Assembly: GCA_903882245.1 (NCBI GenBank)
Contig: CAIRWJ010000096.1
Span: 1-9,623, forward strand
Length of the DNA stretch: 9,623 nt
Reading direction: 5' to 3'
Origin: an uncultured Microbacteriaceae bacterium
Lineage (GTDB): Bacteria > Actinomycetota > Actinomycetes > Actinomycetales > Microbacteriaceae
Translations under genes and position numbers: made by a program
Notes under the pieces: generated by a model
Told to the model about the DNA's origin: nothing
What the model saw: the letters and a program-made list of their open reading frames with translations, nothing else
The model's database searches: none
Shown: one piece after another, positions 1-6,999 of the stretch
How positions within the stretch are numbered: position 1 is the first letter of the stretch
How the letters are laid out: the number at the start of each line of letters is the position of its first letter

Positions 1-1236
1 CACGAGCCCTACCGTCAGTCGCAGCGCACGGCGATTTATCAGGAAATCATCGATTCGCTTCTCAGCTCGGGACACCTGTACGAATCGTTTGTTACTCCAG
101 AAGAAATGGAAGCACGCAACGTCGCCGCCGGTCGTGACCCCAAGATGGGCTATGACAACTTCGAACGCGACCTCACTGCTGACGAGCGCGCCGCATTCCG
201 TGCCGAGGGTCGACAGCCTGCGTTGCGGCTTCGCGTTCCCGCCGAGGACCTCGGGTTCGACGACCTAATTCGTGGGCCCATCACCTTCCCCGTCGGGACG
301 ACAACCGACTTCGTTGTTGTTCGTCCGAACGGCGCGCCACTTTACACATTCGTCAACCCCGTGGACGATGCGCTCATGGGAGTCACTCACGTTTTGCGCG
401 GCGAAGACCTGCTGTCGTCAACCCCGCGTCAGATCGCGCTGTACCACGCGCTCATCGAGGTGGGCGTGACGACCTTTGCTCCCCGTTTCGGGCACCTTCC
501 GTACGTCATGGGCGAGGGCAACAAAAAGTTGTCGAAGCGCGACCCGGAATCGAACCTGTTTCACCACCGCGATCGCGGGTTTATTCGGGAGGGACTGCTC
601 AACTACCTTTCACTGCTGGGCTGGTCAATCGCGGCGGATCGCGATATCTTCACCGTCGACGAGATGATTGCTGCATTCGACGTGGCCGACGTCAACCCGA
701 ACCCCGCGCGATTTGACCTGAAAAAAGCCGAATCGATCAACGGAGATCACATTCGCCTGTTGTCGCGTGACGAGTTCATCGAACGAACGCTGCCCTACCT
801 TCACGCCGCCACGTTGGTCGAGACCAACCCGACGAGCCACCAGCGTGCTCGCTTGACCGAAATTGCCCCGCACATTCAGGAACGCACCCAGTTGATGAAC
901 GAGATTCCCGAGATGATTCGCTTCCTCTTTACCGAGGACGTCGACCTCACCGTCACCGACGATGCTCGAGCGACACTCGATGCCGATTCGCCTCGAATTC
1001 TCGATGCCGCCCACGCGGCTCTCGTGAACCTGGTTGATTGGTCGACGATCAACATCGAAGAAACTCTTCGAACCAGCCTGATTGAGGGGCTCGACCTGAA
1101 ACCGCGTAGCGCGTTTGGGTCGGTGCGCACTGCCATCTCGGGCCGTCGAATCAGCCCGCCGCTTTTCGAATCGATGGAGATCCTCGGTCGTGAATCCAGC
1201 CTCGCCCGCATCGCTTCCCTGAGAGGTTCGCTATGA
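1..1236 (+). CDS. gltX: Glutamyl-tRNA synthetase, 5' end missing
   Basis: Class I aminoacyl-tRNA synthetase that attaches glutamate to tRNA-Glu and, in bacteria without GlnRS, also to tRNA-Gln, in the cytosol. The frame is open from base 1, giving 411 residues of an expected roughly 500; the missing part holds the HIGH signature of the Rossmann fold. Visible family signatures are PYRQSQR at the very start, EARN...GRDP, the block reading [20 protein letters not shown] followed by EDLL, and the ATP-binding KLSKR (KMSKR class) at 526-540. The C-terminal third is the helical anticodon-binding domain. The gene ends in TGA at 1234-1236. tRNA-Gln and tRNA-Glu, its likely substrates, lie just downstream. 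I cannot tell from sequence alone whether the enzyme is discriminating or non-discriminating; the family's use in actinobacteria points to non-discriminating. Identification is firm. Confidence 0.97.
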   Translation, partial: HEPYRQSQRTAIYQEIIDSLLSSGHLYESFVTPEEMEARNVAAGRDPKMGYDNFERDLTADERAAFRAEGRQPALRLRVPAEDLGFDDLIRGPITFPVGTTTDFVVVRPNGAPLYTFVNPVDDALMGVTHVLRGEDLLSSTPRQIALYHALIEVGVTTFAPRFGHLPYVMGEGNKKLSKRDPESNLFHHRDRGFIREGLLNYLSLLGWSIAADRDIFTVDEMIAAFDVADVNPNPARFDLKKAESINGDHIRLLSRDEFIERTLPYLHAATLVETNPTSHQRARLTEIAPHIQERTQLMNEIPEMIRFLFTEDVDLTVTDDARATLDADSPRILDAAHAALVNLVDWSTINIEETLRTSLIEGLDLKPRSAFGSVRTAISGRRISPPLFESMEILGRESSLARIASLRGSL

Positions 1237-1286
1237 CCACCGTCGACATCGTTGCCCAATTTCGCGCGGTCGACGCCGTTTGGTAG
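1233..1286 (+). CDS. Possible 17-codon micro-ORF overlapping the gltX stop
   Basis: The ATG overlaps the gltX TGA by four bases (ATGA) and follows a good purine-rich ribosome site, GAGAGG at 1221-1226, with a 6-base spacer. It encodes [17 protein letters not shown] and stops at TAG 1284-1286. That TAG is also the first half of the putative -10 hexamer of the tRNA-Gln promoter. The overlap and spacing are what a real translationally coupled gene would show, and this arrangement recurs at other junctions in the window. Seventeen codons is too short to judge coding bias, and I recognise no family. It could be a small peptide, the remnant of a decayed downstream gene, or chance. Confidence is low. 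Confidence 0.3.
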   Translation: MTTVDIVAQFRAVDAVW

Positions 1287-1289
1287 GCT
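1281..1289 (+). promoter_or_regulatory. Probable extended -10 promoter of tRNA-Gln
   Basis: TGG followed by TAGGCT gives a TGn-extended -10 hexamer ending 24 bases before the mature tRNA 5' end. The predicted start is near 1296. The -35 region at 17 bases spacing is TTCGCG, a weak match, so the extended -10 would have to carry the promoter. The same TGG-TANNNT design occurs before terC and leuC. Confidence 0.5.
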
Positions 1290-1313
1290 AGCGCGGAGCG
1301 GCTCGGCCGCCGG

Positions 1314-1385
1314 TGGGGTGTGGTGTAATTGGCAACACGGAGGTTTCTGGTACCTTTGTTCTTGGTTCGAGTCCAGGCACCCCAG
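1314..1385 (+). tRNA. tRNA-Gln (anticodon CTG)
   Basis: A full cloverleaf can be drawn. Acceptor strands are TGGGGTG (1314-1320) and CACCCCA (1378-1384). The D stem is GTG/CAC (1323-1325 with 1336-1338). The anticodon stem 1340-1344 pairs with 1352-1356, with one G-U, around loop TTCTGGT, so the anticodon is CTG at 1347-1349, reading CAG. The T stem 1361-1365 pairs with 1373-1377 around TTCGAGT. The discriminator is G1385. CCA is not encoded, since CAC follows, so it must be added enzymatically. The U1-A72 pair is the identity element used by GatCAB on tRNA-Gln, though it also occurs in tRNA-Gln charged directly by GlnRS. No terminator is evident before the next gene. Confidence 0.96.
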
Positions 1386-1413
1386 CACTAATTTCCTCGA
1401 ATTCTCGGGCCTC

Positions 1414-1424
1414 TACGCTACTGT
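1414..1424 (+). promoter_or_regulatory. Possible -10 region of the lipid kinase gene
   Basis: Two overlapping candidate hexamers lie just before the ATG: TACGCT (1414-1419) and TACTGT (1419-1424). The second ends 6 bases before ATG 1431, which would place transcription start at the start codon itself and give a leaderless mRNA. No purine-rich ribosome site occurs at a useful distance, which supports this reading. There is no good -35, and read-through from tRNA-Gln is also possible. Confidence 0.35.
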
Positions 1425-1430
1425 TTCGGA

Positions 1431-2348
1431 ATGACAACGCTGTCGCGTCCGCACATTGCCGTCGCTGTAAATCCGAGCGCTGCGCAGGGCGCTCACCGCG
1501 ATTACGGGCACCGATTGGTCGAAGCGTTGCGCGCAACGGGCCGCCAGGTTTCGGAATTGTCGACCGATTCTTACGAGCATCTTGAATCGCTGGCGCGCAT
1601 CGCGGTAAACGACGGAATTGACGCTCTCATTGTCGTCGGGGGTGACGGAACTGCCCAATTAGGCACGAACGTGTGCGTGAATACCGCCACGCCCCTTGGT
1701 ATTTTGCCGAGCGGTACTGGCAACGACACTGCCGAAGGAATCCTGGGAATGCCCATTAGTGACATTGATGCCGCAATCGTGCGGCTGATCGCGTCACTCG
1801 ATAAACCGTTGTGGCGAATCGACGCGGGGCGGATGTCGTGGAACGGTGGCGAACGGTGGTTCTGTTCGACGATGTCGGCCGGATTCGACGCGCTTGTCAA
1901 CGAAACGGTCAACCACCTGGCTTTTCCCAAGGGTCCGTCGCGTTACACCGTTGCAATGCTCATCGAACTCGCGAAATTGAAGCCGATCCATTACACCGTG
2001 ACCATCGACGGAAAAAAGACGACTGAACAGGCCATCCTCACGACCATCGCGAACAACAGCCAATATGGCGGGGGAATGAAAATCTGCCCAGACGCCAAAC
2101 CTGACGACGGTCTGCTCGACATGATGATGGTGAGGCCGTTATCTCGTTTCGATTTCATTCGGATTTATCCGAAAGTATTCAAGGGAACACATGTCACTGA
2201 CCCTCGCGTCGTCATTCGACAAGGGAAAAAGTTCCGGCTCGAGTCGCCCGACCTCGTCGGCTACAGCGACGGTGAGCGCATCGCGCCTCTTCCGATGGAC
2301 GTTGAGATTGCCCCGCGGGCGCTTCCCGTGCTCGATACCCGCCCTTAG
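1431..2348 (+). CDS. Diacylglycerol kinase family lipid kinase
   Basis: A 305-residue protein of the DAGK_cat / YegS-type lipid kinase superfamily, which phosphorylates diacylglycerol or related lipids with ATP at the inner face of the membrane. The N-terminal catalytic domain shows NPSAAQG at residues 14-20 (usual NPxSG), the nucleotide-binding loop GGDGT at 70-74, and PLGILPSGTGND at 88-99. The C-terminal beta-sandwich half contains the conserved DGLLDMMMV near residue 226. Length fits the family. GGDGT is normally followed by NE; here it is AQLG, a variation on a weakly constrained spot. The start chosen is ATG 1431, 45 bases after tRNA-Gln, with no Shine-Dalgarno, consistent with leaderless translation. 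It lies between two tRNA genes with no metabolic partner next to it. It could recycle diacylglycerol to phosphatidic acid, the product of the PlsC family; the exact lipid substrate cannot be read from sequence. Confidence 0.88.
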   Translation: MTTLSRPHIAVAVNPSAAQGAHRDYGHRLVEALRATGRQVSELSTDSYEHLESLARIAVNDGIDALIVVGGDGTAQLGTNVCVNTATPLGILPSGTGNDTAEGILGMPISDIDAAIVRLIASLDKPLWRIDAGRMSWNGGERWFCSTMSAGFDALVNETVNHLAFPKGPSRYTVAMLIELAKLKPIHYTVTIDGKKTTEQAILTTIANNSQYGGGMKICPDAKPDDGLLDMMMVRPLSRFDFIRIYPKVFKGTHVTDPRVVIRQGKKFRLESPDLVGYSDGERIAPLPMDVEIAPRALPVLDTRP

Positions 2349-2358
2349 AAGGACCAGT

Positions 2359-2388
2359 TTGCGCGCGGTTCCCCGCCTGTGCGATACT
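2359..2388 (+). promoter_or_regulatory. Probable promoter of tRNA-Glu
   Basis: TTGCGC (2359-2364) and GATACT (2383-2388) are separated by 18 bases, and TGC directly before the -10 adds an extended -10 element. The predicted start is near 2395, about nine bases before the mature tRNA. It begins 11 bases after the lipid kinase stop at 2348. Confidence 0.5.
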
Positions 2389-2403
2389 TGTCCAGTTGTG
2401 TTC

Positions 2404-2476
2404 GGCCCCATCGTATAGCGGCCTAGTACGCTGCCCTCTCACGGCGGTAACGCGGGTTCGAATCCCGCTGGGGTCA
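2404..2476 (+). tRNA. tRNA-Glu (anticodon CTC)
   Basis: A complete cloverleaf. Acceptor GGCCCCA (2404-2410) pairs with TGGGGTC (2469-2475), including one G-U. The anticodon stem CTGCC/GGCGG (2431-2435 with 2443-2447) encloses loop CTCTCAC, putting CTC at 2438-2440, reading GAG. The T arm is CGGG/CCCG around TTCGAAT. The discriminator is A2476, and CCA is not encoded. The first pair is G1-C72, unlike the U1-A72 of the neighbouring tRNA-Gln, matching the rule by which GatCAB tells the two apart. Glutamate identity also fits the location next to gltX. Confidence 0.97.
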
Positions 2477-2483
2477 CAACTCG

Positions 2484-2511
2484 CCCTCGACGGTTCGCCG
2501 TCGGGGGTTTT
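2484..2511 (+). terminator. Intrinsic terminator after tRNA-Glu
   Basis: A ten-base-pair, GC-rich stem (2484-2493 with 2498-2507, one G-U) is closed by a TTCG tetraloop at 2494-2497 and followed by TTTTG from 2508. It begins seven bases after the tRNA 3' end and should stop transcription before terC. It is the only clear intrinsic terminator in the window. Confidence 0.88.
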
Positions 2512-2541
2512 GTGCAATCTCTCTCGGGCCAAACACCCCGC

Positions 2542-2550
2542 TGGTAGGAT
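2542..2550 (+). promoter_or_regulatory. Probable extended -10 promoter of terC
   Basis: TGG plus TAGGAT (-10 at 2545-2550) ends nine bases before ATG 2560, so transcription should begin about 2557-2560, at or within a few bases of the start codon. There is no recognisable -35. The element lies 30 bases after the terminator, so terC probably forms its own transcription unit. Confidence 0.55.
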
Positions 2551-2559
2551 TTGGCCATT

Positions 2560-3564
2560 ATGGACAGCGCCCTTCCACTCTGGTTCGAAATCACGTCGTA
2601 TGCGGTTTTAGTGGCGATCCTGCTGTTCGATTTGTTTCTCGTGGTTCGCCGCCCGCACGTCCCGTCGACTCGTGAATCCGCATTGTGGATCACCTTTTAC
2701 GTGAGTCTGTCCGTCGTCTTCGGACTGTTGATTATCGTCGTCGCCAACGATTCGGGACTGAGCGGAACCGAACTGGGACTTCAGTTCTACGCGGGTTGGC
2801 TTACGGAGTATTCCCTGTCGGCCGACAACGTCTTTGTCTTCCTCATCATCATGGCTCAGTTCCGCGTTCCGAAAAAGATGCAGCAGGAACTGCTCATGAT
2901 GGGCATCGTTCTCGCGCTGATATTCCGCGCGATTTTCATTGTCCTCGGTGCATCACTGCTCGAGAGCTACTCGTGGCTGTTTTACATTTTCGGCGCGTAC
3001 CTCGTATACGTCGCCGTTCAGCAACTGCGCGAGAAAGACGAACACGGAAGCGGCGAAGACAATTTTGTCATCGCGTGGCTCAAGAAGGTCCTTCGAGTTC
3101 ACCCCGAGTGGAGTGACAACGACCGTTGGCGCACAATGGTCAACGGCGAAAAGTTCCTCACGCCGGCCATTCTCGTCCTGGTGTCACTGGGCACCATCGA
3201 CCTCATCTTTGCGCTTGACTCGATCCCGGCAATTTTTGGAATTACGACCAGCCCGTTCCTCGTGTTCACGTGCAACATTCTCGCCTTGATGGGGCTTCGT
3301 CAGCTCTACTTCCTGTTGGGTGACCTGGTCGATCGCCTGCACTACCTCGGTCACGGCATCGCCGCCATTCTCGCCTTCATCGGGTTCAAACTCGTCAACC
3401 ATGCATTGCACCTCAACGAGCTCCCGTTCATTAATGCCGGCCAACACGTCGAGATAGTTCCCGAGATCCCGACATGGCTCTCACTTGTCGTGATTGTCCT
3501 CACGTTGACGGTGGCAGTTCTCGCAAGCCTGGCGCGGACAAAGCGCGAAGAGTCCGCGAAATAA
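2560..3564 (+). CDS. TerC-family integral membrane protein
   Basis: A 334-residue polytopic membrane protein of the TerC/Alx family. Relatives are implicated in manganese export and tellurium resistance and in metal loading of exported enzymes; the substrate here is inferred only. About eight or nine hydrophobic segments are visible, starting at residues 11-29 and 42-62 and ending with one near 310-330. Family signatures are the acidic [19 protein letters not shown] block at residues 76-94 (E83, D89, N90) and the matching second-half block [16 protein letters not shown] at 214-229 (D214, D220). A charged cytoplasmic loop lies at 157-198. A TTG at 2551 would give three more residues but falls before the expected transcript start, so ATG 2560 is preferred. 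There is no space for a yybP-ykoY manganese riboswitch between terminator and gene. The gene ends in tandem stops, TAA then TAG. Confidence 0.9.
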   Translation: MDSALPLWFEITSYAVLVAILLFDLFLVVRRPHVPSTRESALWITFYVSLSVVFGLLIIVVANDSGLSGTELGLQFYAGWLTEYSLSADNVFVFLIIMAQFRVPKKMQQELLMMGIVLALIFRAIFIVLGASLLESYSWLFYIFGAYLVYVAVQQLREKDEHGSGEDNFVIAWLKKVLRVHPEWSDNDRWRTMVNGEKFLTPAILVLVSLGTIDLIFALDSIPAIFGITTSPFLVFTCNILALMGLRQLYFLLGDLVDRLHYLGHGIAAILAFIGFKLVNHALHLNELPFINAGQHVEIVPEIPTWLSLVVIVLTLTVAVLASLARTKREESAK

Positions 3565-3576
3565 TAGTTCTCGCGC

Positions 3577-3585
3577 TGGTAAACT
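3577..3585 (+). promoter_or_regulatory. Probable extended -10 promoter of the leuC operon
   Basis: TGG plus TAAACT (-10 at 3580-3585) ends seven bases before ATG 3593, predicting a transcript that starts at or one base before the start codon. CGCTGGTA at 3574-3581 is shared exactly with the terC promoter (2539-2546). No -35, Leu-codon leader peptide or attenuator is present, so regulation of leucine synthesis must act at the promoter itself or elsewhere. Confidence 0.58.
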
Positions 3586-3592
3586 CGGTCGG

Positions 3593-5014
3593 ATGAACGC
3601 CGCCTCTCCTCGTCCTCGGACACTTGCCGAAAAGGTCTGGGATGACCACCTTGTCGTCAAGGGTGAAAACGGCGAGCCCGACCTTCTCTACATCGACCTT
3701 CACCTCGTTCACGAAGTGACGAGCCCACAGGCGTTCGATGGTCTTCGACAAGCCGGACGGCCCGTTCGCCGGCCCGATCTGACGATCGCGACCGAAGATC
3801 ACAACACTCCGACACTCAACATCGGCGCACAGATTGCCGACCCGATTTCACGAACTCAAATTGACGCGCTTCGAACGAACGCCAAAGAATTTGGTATTCG
3901 CTTGCACTCCCTCGGAGACATCGAGCAGGGAATCGTTCACGTAGTCGGGCCGCAGCTCGGACTAACCATGCCCGGCATCACCGTTGTGTGTGGTGACAGT
4001 CACACCTCGACCCACGGCGCGTTCGGGGCGATGGCGTTCGGAATCGGCACGTCAGAAGTCGAGCACGTCCTCGCCACCCAGACGCTTCCTCTCACCCCGT
4101 TCAAGACCATGGCAATTACGGTCAATGGTCACCTGCGTCCGGGTGTCACAGCGAAAGACATCATCCTTGCGGTGATCGCAAAGATTGGCACCGGCGGAGG
4201 ACAGGGTTATGTCCTCGAATATCGAGGCAGCGCCATTCGTGAACTGTCGATGGAAGGCCGGATGACAATCTGCAATATGTCGATTGAAGCGGGCGCGCGC
4301 GCCGGAATGGTTGCCCCCGACGAGACAACGTTTGCGTACCTCAAGGGTCGCGCACATGCGCCTCAGGGGTCCGATTGGGATGCCGCGGTTGCGTACTGGA
4401 AGACGTTACCGACTGATGACGGCGCGACCTTCGATGCCGAGGTCGTGCTCGACGGCGACCTGCTCGAGCCCTTCGTCACGTGGGGGACGAACCCAGGACA
4501 GGGCGTTGCACTGTCGGAATCGGTTCCGAACCCTGCTGACATCACCGACCCCAACGAACGCGCCAGCGCAGAGCGAGCACTCGAATACATGGATCTCGTC
4601 GCGGGAACCCCGATGAAAGATATCCGCGTCGACCAGGTGTTCATGGGCTCGTGCACGAATTCCCGAATCGAAGATCTGCGCGCTTTCGCCAGTGTCATTA
4701 AAGGTAAAAAACTTGCCGACGGCGTCAAGCTCATGGTTGTTCCCGGTTCGGCGCGTGTGCGCCTCGAAGCCGAGGCCGAAGGAATCGACGCAATCGTCAC
4801 CGATTTTGGCGGCGAATGGCGATTCGCCGGCTGTTCGATGTGTCTCGGCATGAACCCCGACCAACTTAAACCGGGCGAACGATGTGCCTCGACGTCGAAT
4901 CGAAACTTCGAAGGTCGACAGGGTGCCGGCGGTCGCACTCATCTGGTGTCGCCGCTAGTCGCCGCCGCGACCGCAATTCGCGGGACACTCGCAAGCCCGT
5001 GGGATGTGGAATAG
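3593..5014 (+). CDS. leuC: 3-isopropylmalate dehydratase, large subunit
   Basis: Large subunit of isopropylmalate isomerase, which converts 2-isopropylmalate to 3-isopropylmalate in leucine biosynthesis together with LeuD. At 473 residues it is the usual length and covers the aconitase fold from end to end. The three [4Fe-4S] ligands are in place: C354 in GSCTNSR, and C414 and C417 in CSMCLGMNP. The active-site block [13 protein letters not shown] is at 134-146, and ATEDHNTPT near residue 66 is also typical. No ribosome site precedes ATG 3593 and a -10 ends seven bases upstream, so the mRNA is probably leaderless. leuD follows after two bases. In corynebacteria leuCD is controlled by the IclR-type regulator LtbR, but no regulator gene is adjacent here. 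Confidence 0.97.
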   Translation: MNAASPRPRTLAEKVWDDHLVVKGENGEPDLLYIDLHLVHEVTSPQAFDGLRQAGRPVRRPDLTIATEDHNTPTLNIGAQIADPISRTQIDALRTNAKEFGIRLHSLGDIEQGIVHVVGPQLGLTMPGITVVCGDSHTSTHGAFGAMAFGIGTSEVEHVLATQTLPLTPFKTMAITVNGHLRPGVTAKDIILAVIAKIGTGGGQGYVLEYRGSAIRELSMEGRMTICNMSIEAGARAGMVAPDETTFAYLKGRAHAPQGSDWDAAVAYWKTLPTDDGATFDAEVVLDGDLLEPFVTWGTNPGQGVALSESVPNPADITDPNERASAERALEYMDLVAGTPMKDIRVDQVFMGSCTNSRIEDLRAFASVIKGKKLADGVKLMVVPGSARVRLEAEAEGIDAIVTDFGGEWRFAGCSMCLGMNPDQLKPGERCASTSNRNFEGRQGAGGRTHLVSPLVAAATAIRGTLASPWDVE

Positions 5015-5016
5015 CC

Positions 5017-5613
5017 GTGCATAAAGTCACGACCATCACGGGAATCGGTGTACCGCTTCGTCGCACGAACGTGGATACCGACCAGATCATCCCCGCCGAA
5101 TTTCTCAAGCGGGTGACGAAAACGGGTTTTGAGGACGCGTTGTTCGAACGCTGGCGCCAAGACCCGGAGTTCATCCTCAACACGGAACCGTTTTCGCATG
5201 GGACCGTGCTCGTCGCCGGTTTGGACTTTGGGACCGGTTCGTCTCGAGAACACGCCGTCTGGGCGCTTCGGGACTTCGGCTTCCGCGCCGTCATCGCCCC
5301 GCGCTTTGGTGACATCTTCCGGGGTAACTCGGGAAAACAGGGGCTGCTGACCGCGGTTGTGCCAGAGGACGTTGTTGAGCGAATCTGGTCAGCCTTGGAA
5401 GCCACCCCCGGAACAGAGGTGACCGTTGATGTTGAGTCGCGAACGGTAACGTGTGGAAGCGTGACTAGCGCATTCGAGATTGACGACTACACCCGTTGGA
5501 GGCTCATGGAAGGCCTCGACGACATTGGCTTGACGTTGCGCCACGAGGCGGACATCGATGGCTTTGAATCGCGCCGCGAATCGTGGCGCCCGACGACGTT
5601 GCCAGCCCGATGA
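5017..5613 (+). CDS. leuD: 3-isopropylmalate dehydratase, small subunit
   Basis: Small, swivelling subunit that completes the isopropylmalate isomerase active site with LeuC. It has 198 residues, normal for the family. Conserved elements are NVDTDQIIP at 18-26, [14 protein letters not shown] at 71-84 (substrate carboxylate recognition) and [16 protein letters not shown] at 94-109. The start is GTG 5017, two bases after the leuC stop. The reading frame continues upstream into leuC, but nothing resembling LeuD lies there, and the first residues from GTG match the family N terminus. The upstream ribosome site is weak (TGGA at 5007-5010), so coupling to leuC termination is likely. The gene ends in TGA 5611-5613, inside the ATGATG of the next gene. 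Residues past about 178 are a variable, Arg-rich tail. Confidence 0.96.
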   Translation: MHKVTTITGIGVPLRRTNVDTDQIIPAEFLKRVTKTGFEDALFERWRQDPEFILNTEPFSHGTVLVAGLDFGTGSSREHAVWALRDFGFRAVIAPRFGDIFRGNSGKQGLLTAVVPEDVVERIWSALEATPGTEVTVDVESRTVTCGSVTSAFEIDDYTRWRLMEGLDDIGLTLRHEADIDGFESRRESWRPTTLPAR

Positions 5614-6977
5614 TGTCACGCGACGACGACGCTCGTGCCCAAGGAGCAAAAGTCGGCATGTCGGTCGACACGCTGATCATCCACGGCGGAAAGCCTCTTC
5701 ACGGTCGTGTGGATGTTCGCGGTGCAAAAAACTTGGTGACCAAGGCAATGGTCGCGGCCCTTCTCGGTGATTCTCCGTCCGTCCTGCGTGATGTTCCCAA
5801 CATTTCGGATGTTGCCGTCGTGCGCGGACTCCTCGAGGCGCACGGTGTTCACGTCACCGACTCGGCCGAATGCGAACTCACCCTCGACCCGACGAATGTC
5901 ACGAGTGCACACTTCGCCGAGATCGATGCTCACGCCGGCTCAAGCCGAATCCCGATTCTGTTTTGTGGCCCGCTTCTTCACCAACTCGGCGAAGCCTTCA
6001 TTCCCGACCTCGGTGGCTGTCGTATCGGCGATCGCCCCATTGATTTCCACCTGGACGCGCTTCGCGCCTTCGGAGCAGTGGTGACCAAGCAGCCTCAGGG
6101 CATTCACCTCACTGCCCCCGAAAGGCTCAAGGGAGCGCATATTGAACTGCCGTTCCCGTCGGTCGGGGCGACTGAGCAGGTCTTGCTCACGGCCGTTCGT
6201 GCCGAGGGAGTGACCGAACTCAAGAACGCGGCGATTGAACCCGAGATCATGGATCTCATCGCGATTCTGCAGAAGATGGGCGCAATCATCTGGATTGAGC
6301 CGAACCGGACCATTTTCATCGAAGGAGTCGAAGGCCTTCGCGGTTTCGAGCATCGATCGCTTTTCGACCGCAACGAAGCTGCGTCGTGGGCGTGTGCTGC
6401 ACTCGTCACTCAAGGCGACATTTTTGTCGTTGGTGCCAAACAACAAGAACTTCTGACCTTCCTCAATGTGTTCCGCAAGGTCGGCGGCGAGTTCGAGGTG
6501 CACGAGGACGGAATTCGATTCCGACACCCGGGCGGCCAGCTGAATCCCGTTGTCGTCGAAACCGATGTTCACCCTGGGTTCATGACCGACTGGCAGCAAC
6601 CGCTGGTTGTCGCCCTGACGCAGGCCGAGGGTACTTCCATCGTGCACGAGACGGTCTATGAGAACCGCTTCGGGTTCACCGAATCGCTGAATAAGATGGG
6701 CGCGAACATCGAAATTCACCAGGATGGAATCGCATCCATCACACGTCGTGTGCCGCGTCGCAAACTGGAACAAGCCGCGGTCATCGTGGGTCCGACCCCC
6801 CTACACGGCGCGGACATCCGGGTTCCCGATCTTCGAGGAGGCTTCTCGCACCTCATCGCCGCCCTGGCCGCAACGGGCACGAGCACAATCAGCAATGTCG
6901 GGATCATTGCCCGAGGCTACGAGCACTTCATCGACAAGCTGGGTGACCTCGGCGCCGACTTTGAGCTCGCCGACTAG
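5610..6977 (+). CDS. murA: UDP-N-acetylglucosamine 1-carboxyvinyltransferase
   Basis: Transfers enolpyruvate from phosphoenolpyruvate to UDP-GlcNAc, the first committed step of peptidoglycan synthesis, in the cytosol. From ATG 5610 the protein has 455 residues. The EPSP-synthase-like double domain is complete: catalytic-loop Cys at residue 137 in [11 protein letters not shown], and K40-N41 in GAKN matching the K22-N23 pair of the E. coli enzyme. Having Cys rather than the Asp of mycobacterial MurA predicts that fosfomycin can bind. The homologous core starts near residue 20 ([10 protein letters not shown]). Candidate starts are GTG 5583, ATG 5610 or 5613 (overlapping the leuD TGA) and ATG 5658, preceded by AAGGAG. 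I prefer the overlapping ATGs because a short acidic extension before the core, with a KVG motif, is recalled as usual in related actinobacterial MurA proteins. The start is uncertain by up to 25 codons; the function is not. Confidence 0.95.
   Translation: MMSRDDDARAQGAKVGMSVDTLIIHGGKPLHGRVDVRGAKNLVTKAMVAALLGDSPSVLRDVPNISDVAVVRGLLEAHGVHVTDSAECELTLDPTNVTSAHFAEIDAHAGSSRIPILFCGPLLHQLGEAFIPDLGGCRIGDRPIDFHLDALRAFGAVVTKQPQGIHLTAPERLKGAHIELPFPSVGATEQVLLTAVRAEGVTELKNAAIEPEIMDLIAILQKMGAIIWIEPNRTIFIEGVEGLRGFEHRSLFDRNEAASWACAALVTQGDIFVVGAKQQELLTFLNVFRKVGGEFEVHEDGIRFRHPGGQLNPVVVETDVHPGFMTDWQQPLVVALTQAEGTSIVHETVYENRFGFTESLNKMGANIEIHQDGIASITRRVPRRKLEQAAVIVGPTPLHGADIRVPDLRGGFSHLIAALAATGTSTISNVGIIARGYEHFIDKLGDLGADFELAD
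5641..5646 (+). promoter_or_regulatory. Shine-Dalgarno-like AAGGAG inside the murA 5' end
   Basis: AAGGAG precedes ATG 5658 by 11 bases, a little longer than optimal. It argues for a shorter MurA of 439 residues starting [10 protein letters not shown], or for two start sites. The upstream ATGs at 5610/5613 have no ribosome site but overlap the leuD stop. Confidence 0.4.
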
Positions 6978-6986
6978 GCTTTCGGC

Positions 6987-6995
6987 AAAGAGGAG
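6987..6995 (+). promoter_or_regulatory. Ribosome binding site of plsC
   Basis: AAAGAGGAG precedes ATG 7000. The spacing is 4-6 bases depending on which six bases pair with 16S rRNA. It fixes the plsC start although the frame is open about 276 bases further upstream inside murA. Confidence 0.75.
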
Positions 6996-6999
6996 CAGG

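Noticed and set aside
1..1236. Seemingly frequent GAATC/GATTC words (about ten by eye in gltX), suggestive of a methylation motif
   Set aside because: Nearly all come from codon preferences such as GAA-TCG, GAT-TCG and ATT-CG, and GAGTC/GACTC are not similarly common, so a GANTC-methylation explanation is unsupported.
1386..1430. Possible terminator between tRNA-Gln and the lipid kinase
   Set aside because: I found no stable stem followed by a T-run; the short CTCGAATTCTCGGG pairing is weak and lacks a T tract.
1252..1434. Open frames running through tRNA-Gln on both strands (for example plus-strand 1252-1434)
   Set aside because: They read through a complete cloverleaf tRNA and have no family resemblance.
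4363..4942. Two overlapping minus-strand open frames of 191 and 178 codons inside leuC
   Set aside because: Both are low-complexity, Ser/Arg/Thr-rich translations opposite an intact leuC and overlap each other, as shadow frames do.
4882..5016. Longer leuD start at ATG 4882
   Set aside because: It would overlap leuC by 133 bases, and the added residues do not look like LeuD. GTG 5017 matches the normal N terminus.
5940..6773. 277-codon open frame on the minus strand opposite murA
   Set aside because: It lies wholly antisense to a well-conserved gene, has no recognisable domain and no ribosome site I could see. Long antisense frames are expected at this base composition and codon bias.
6724..6999. 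Longer plsC start inside murA
   Set aside because: The extra residues are out-of-frame murA translation; ATG 7000 has a strong ribosome site and fits the family length.
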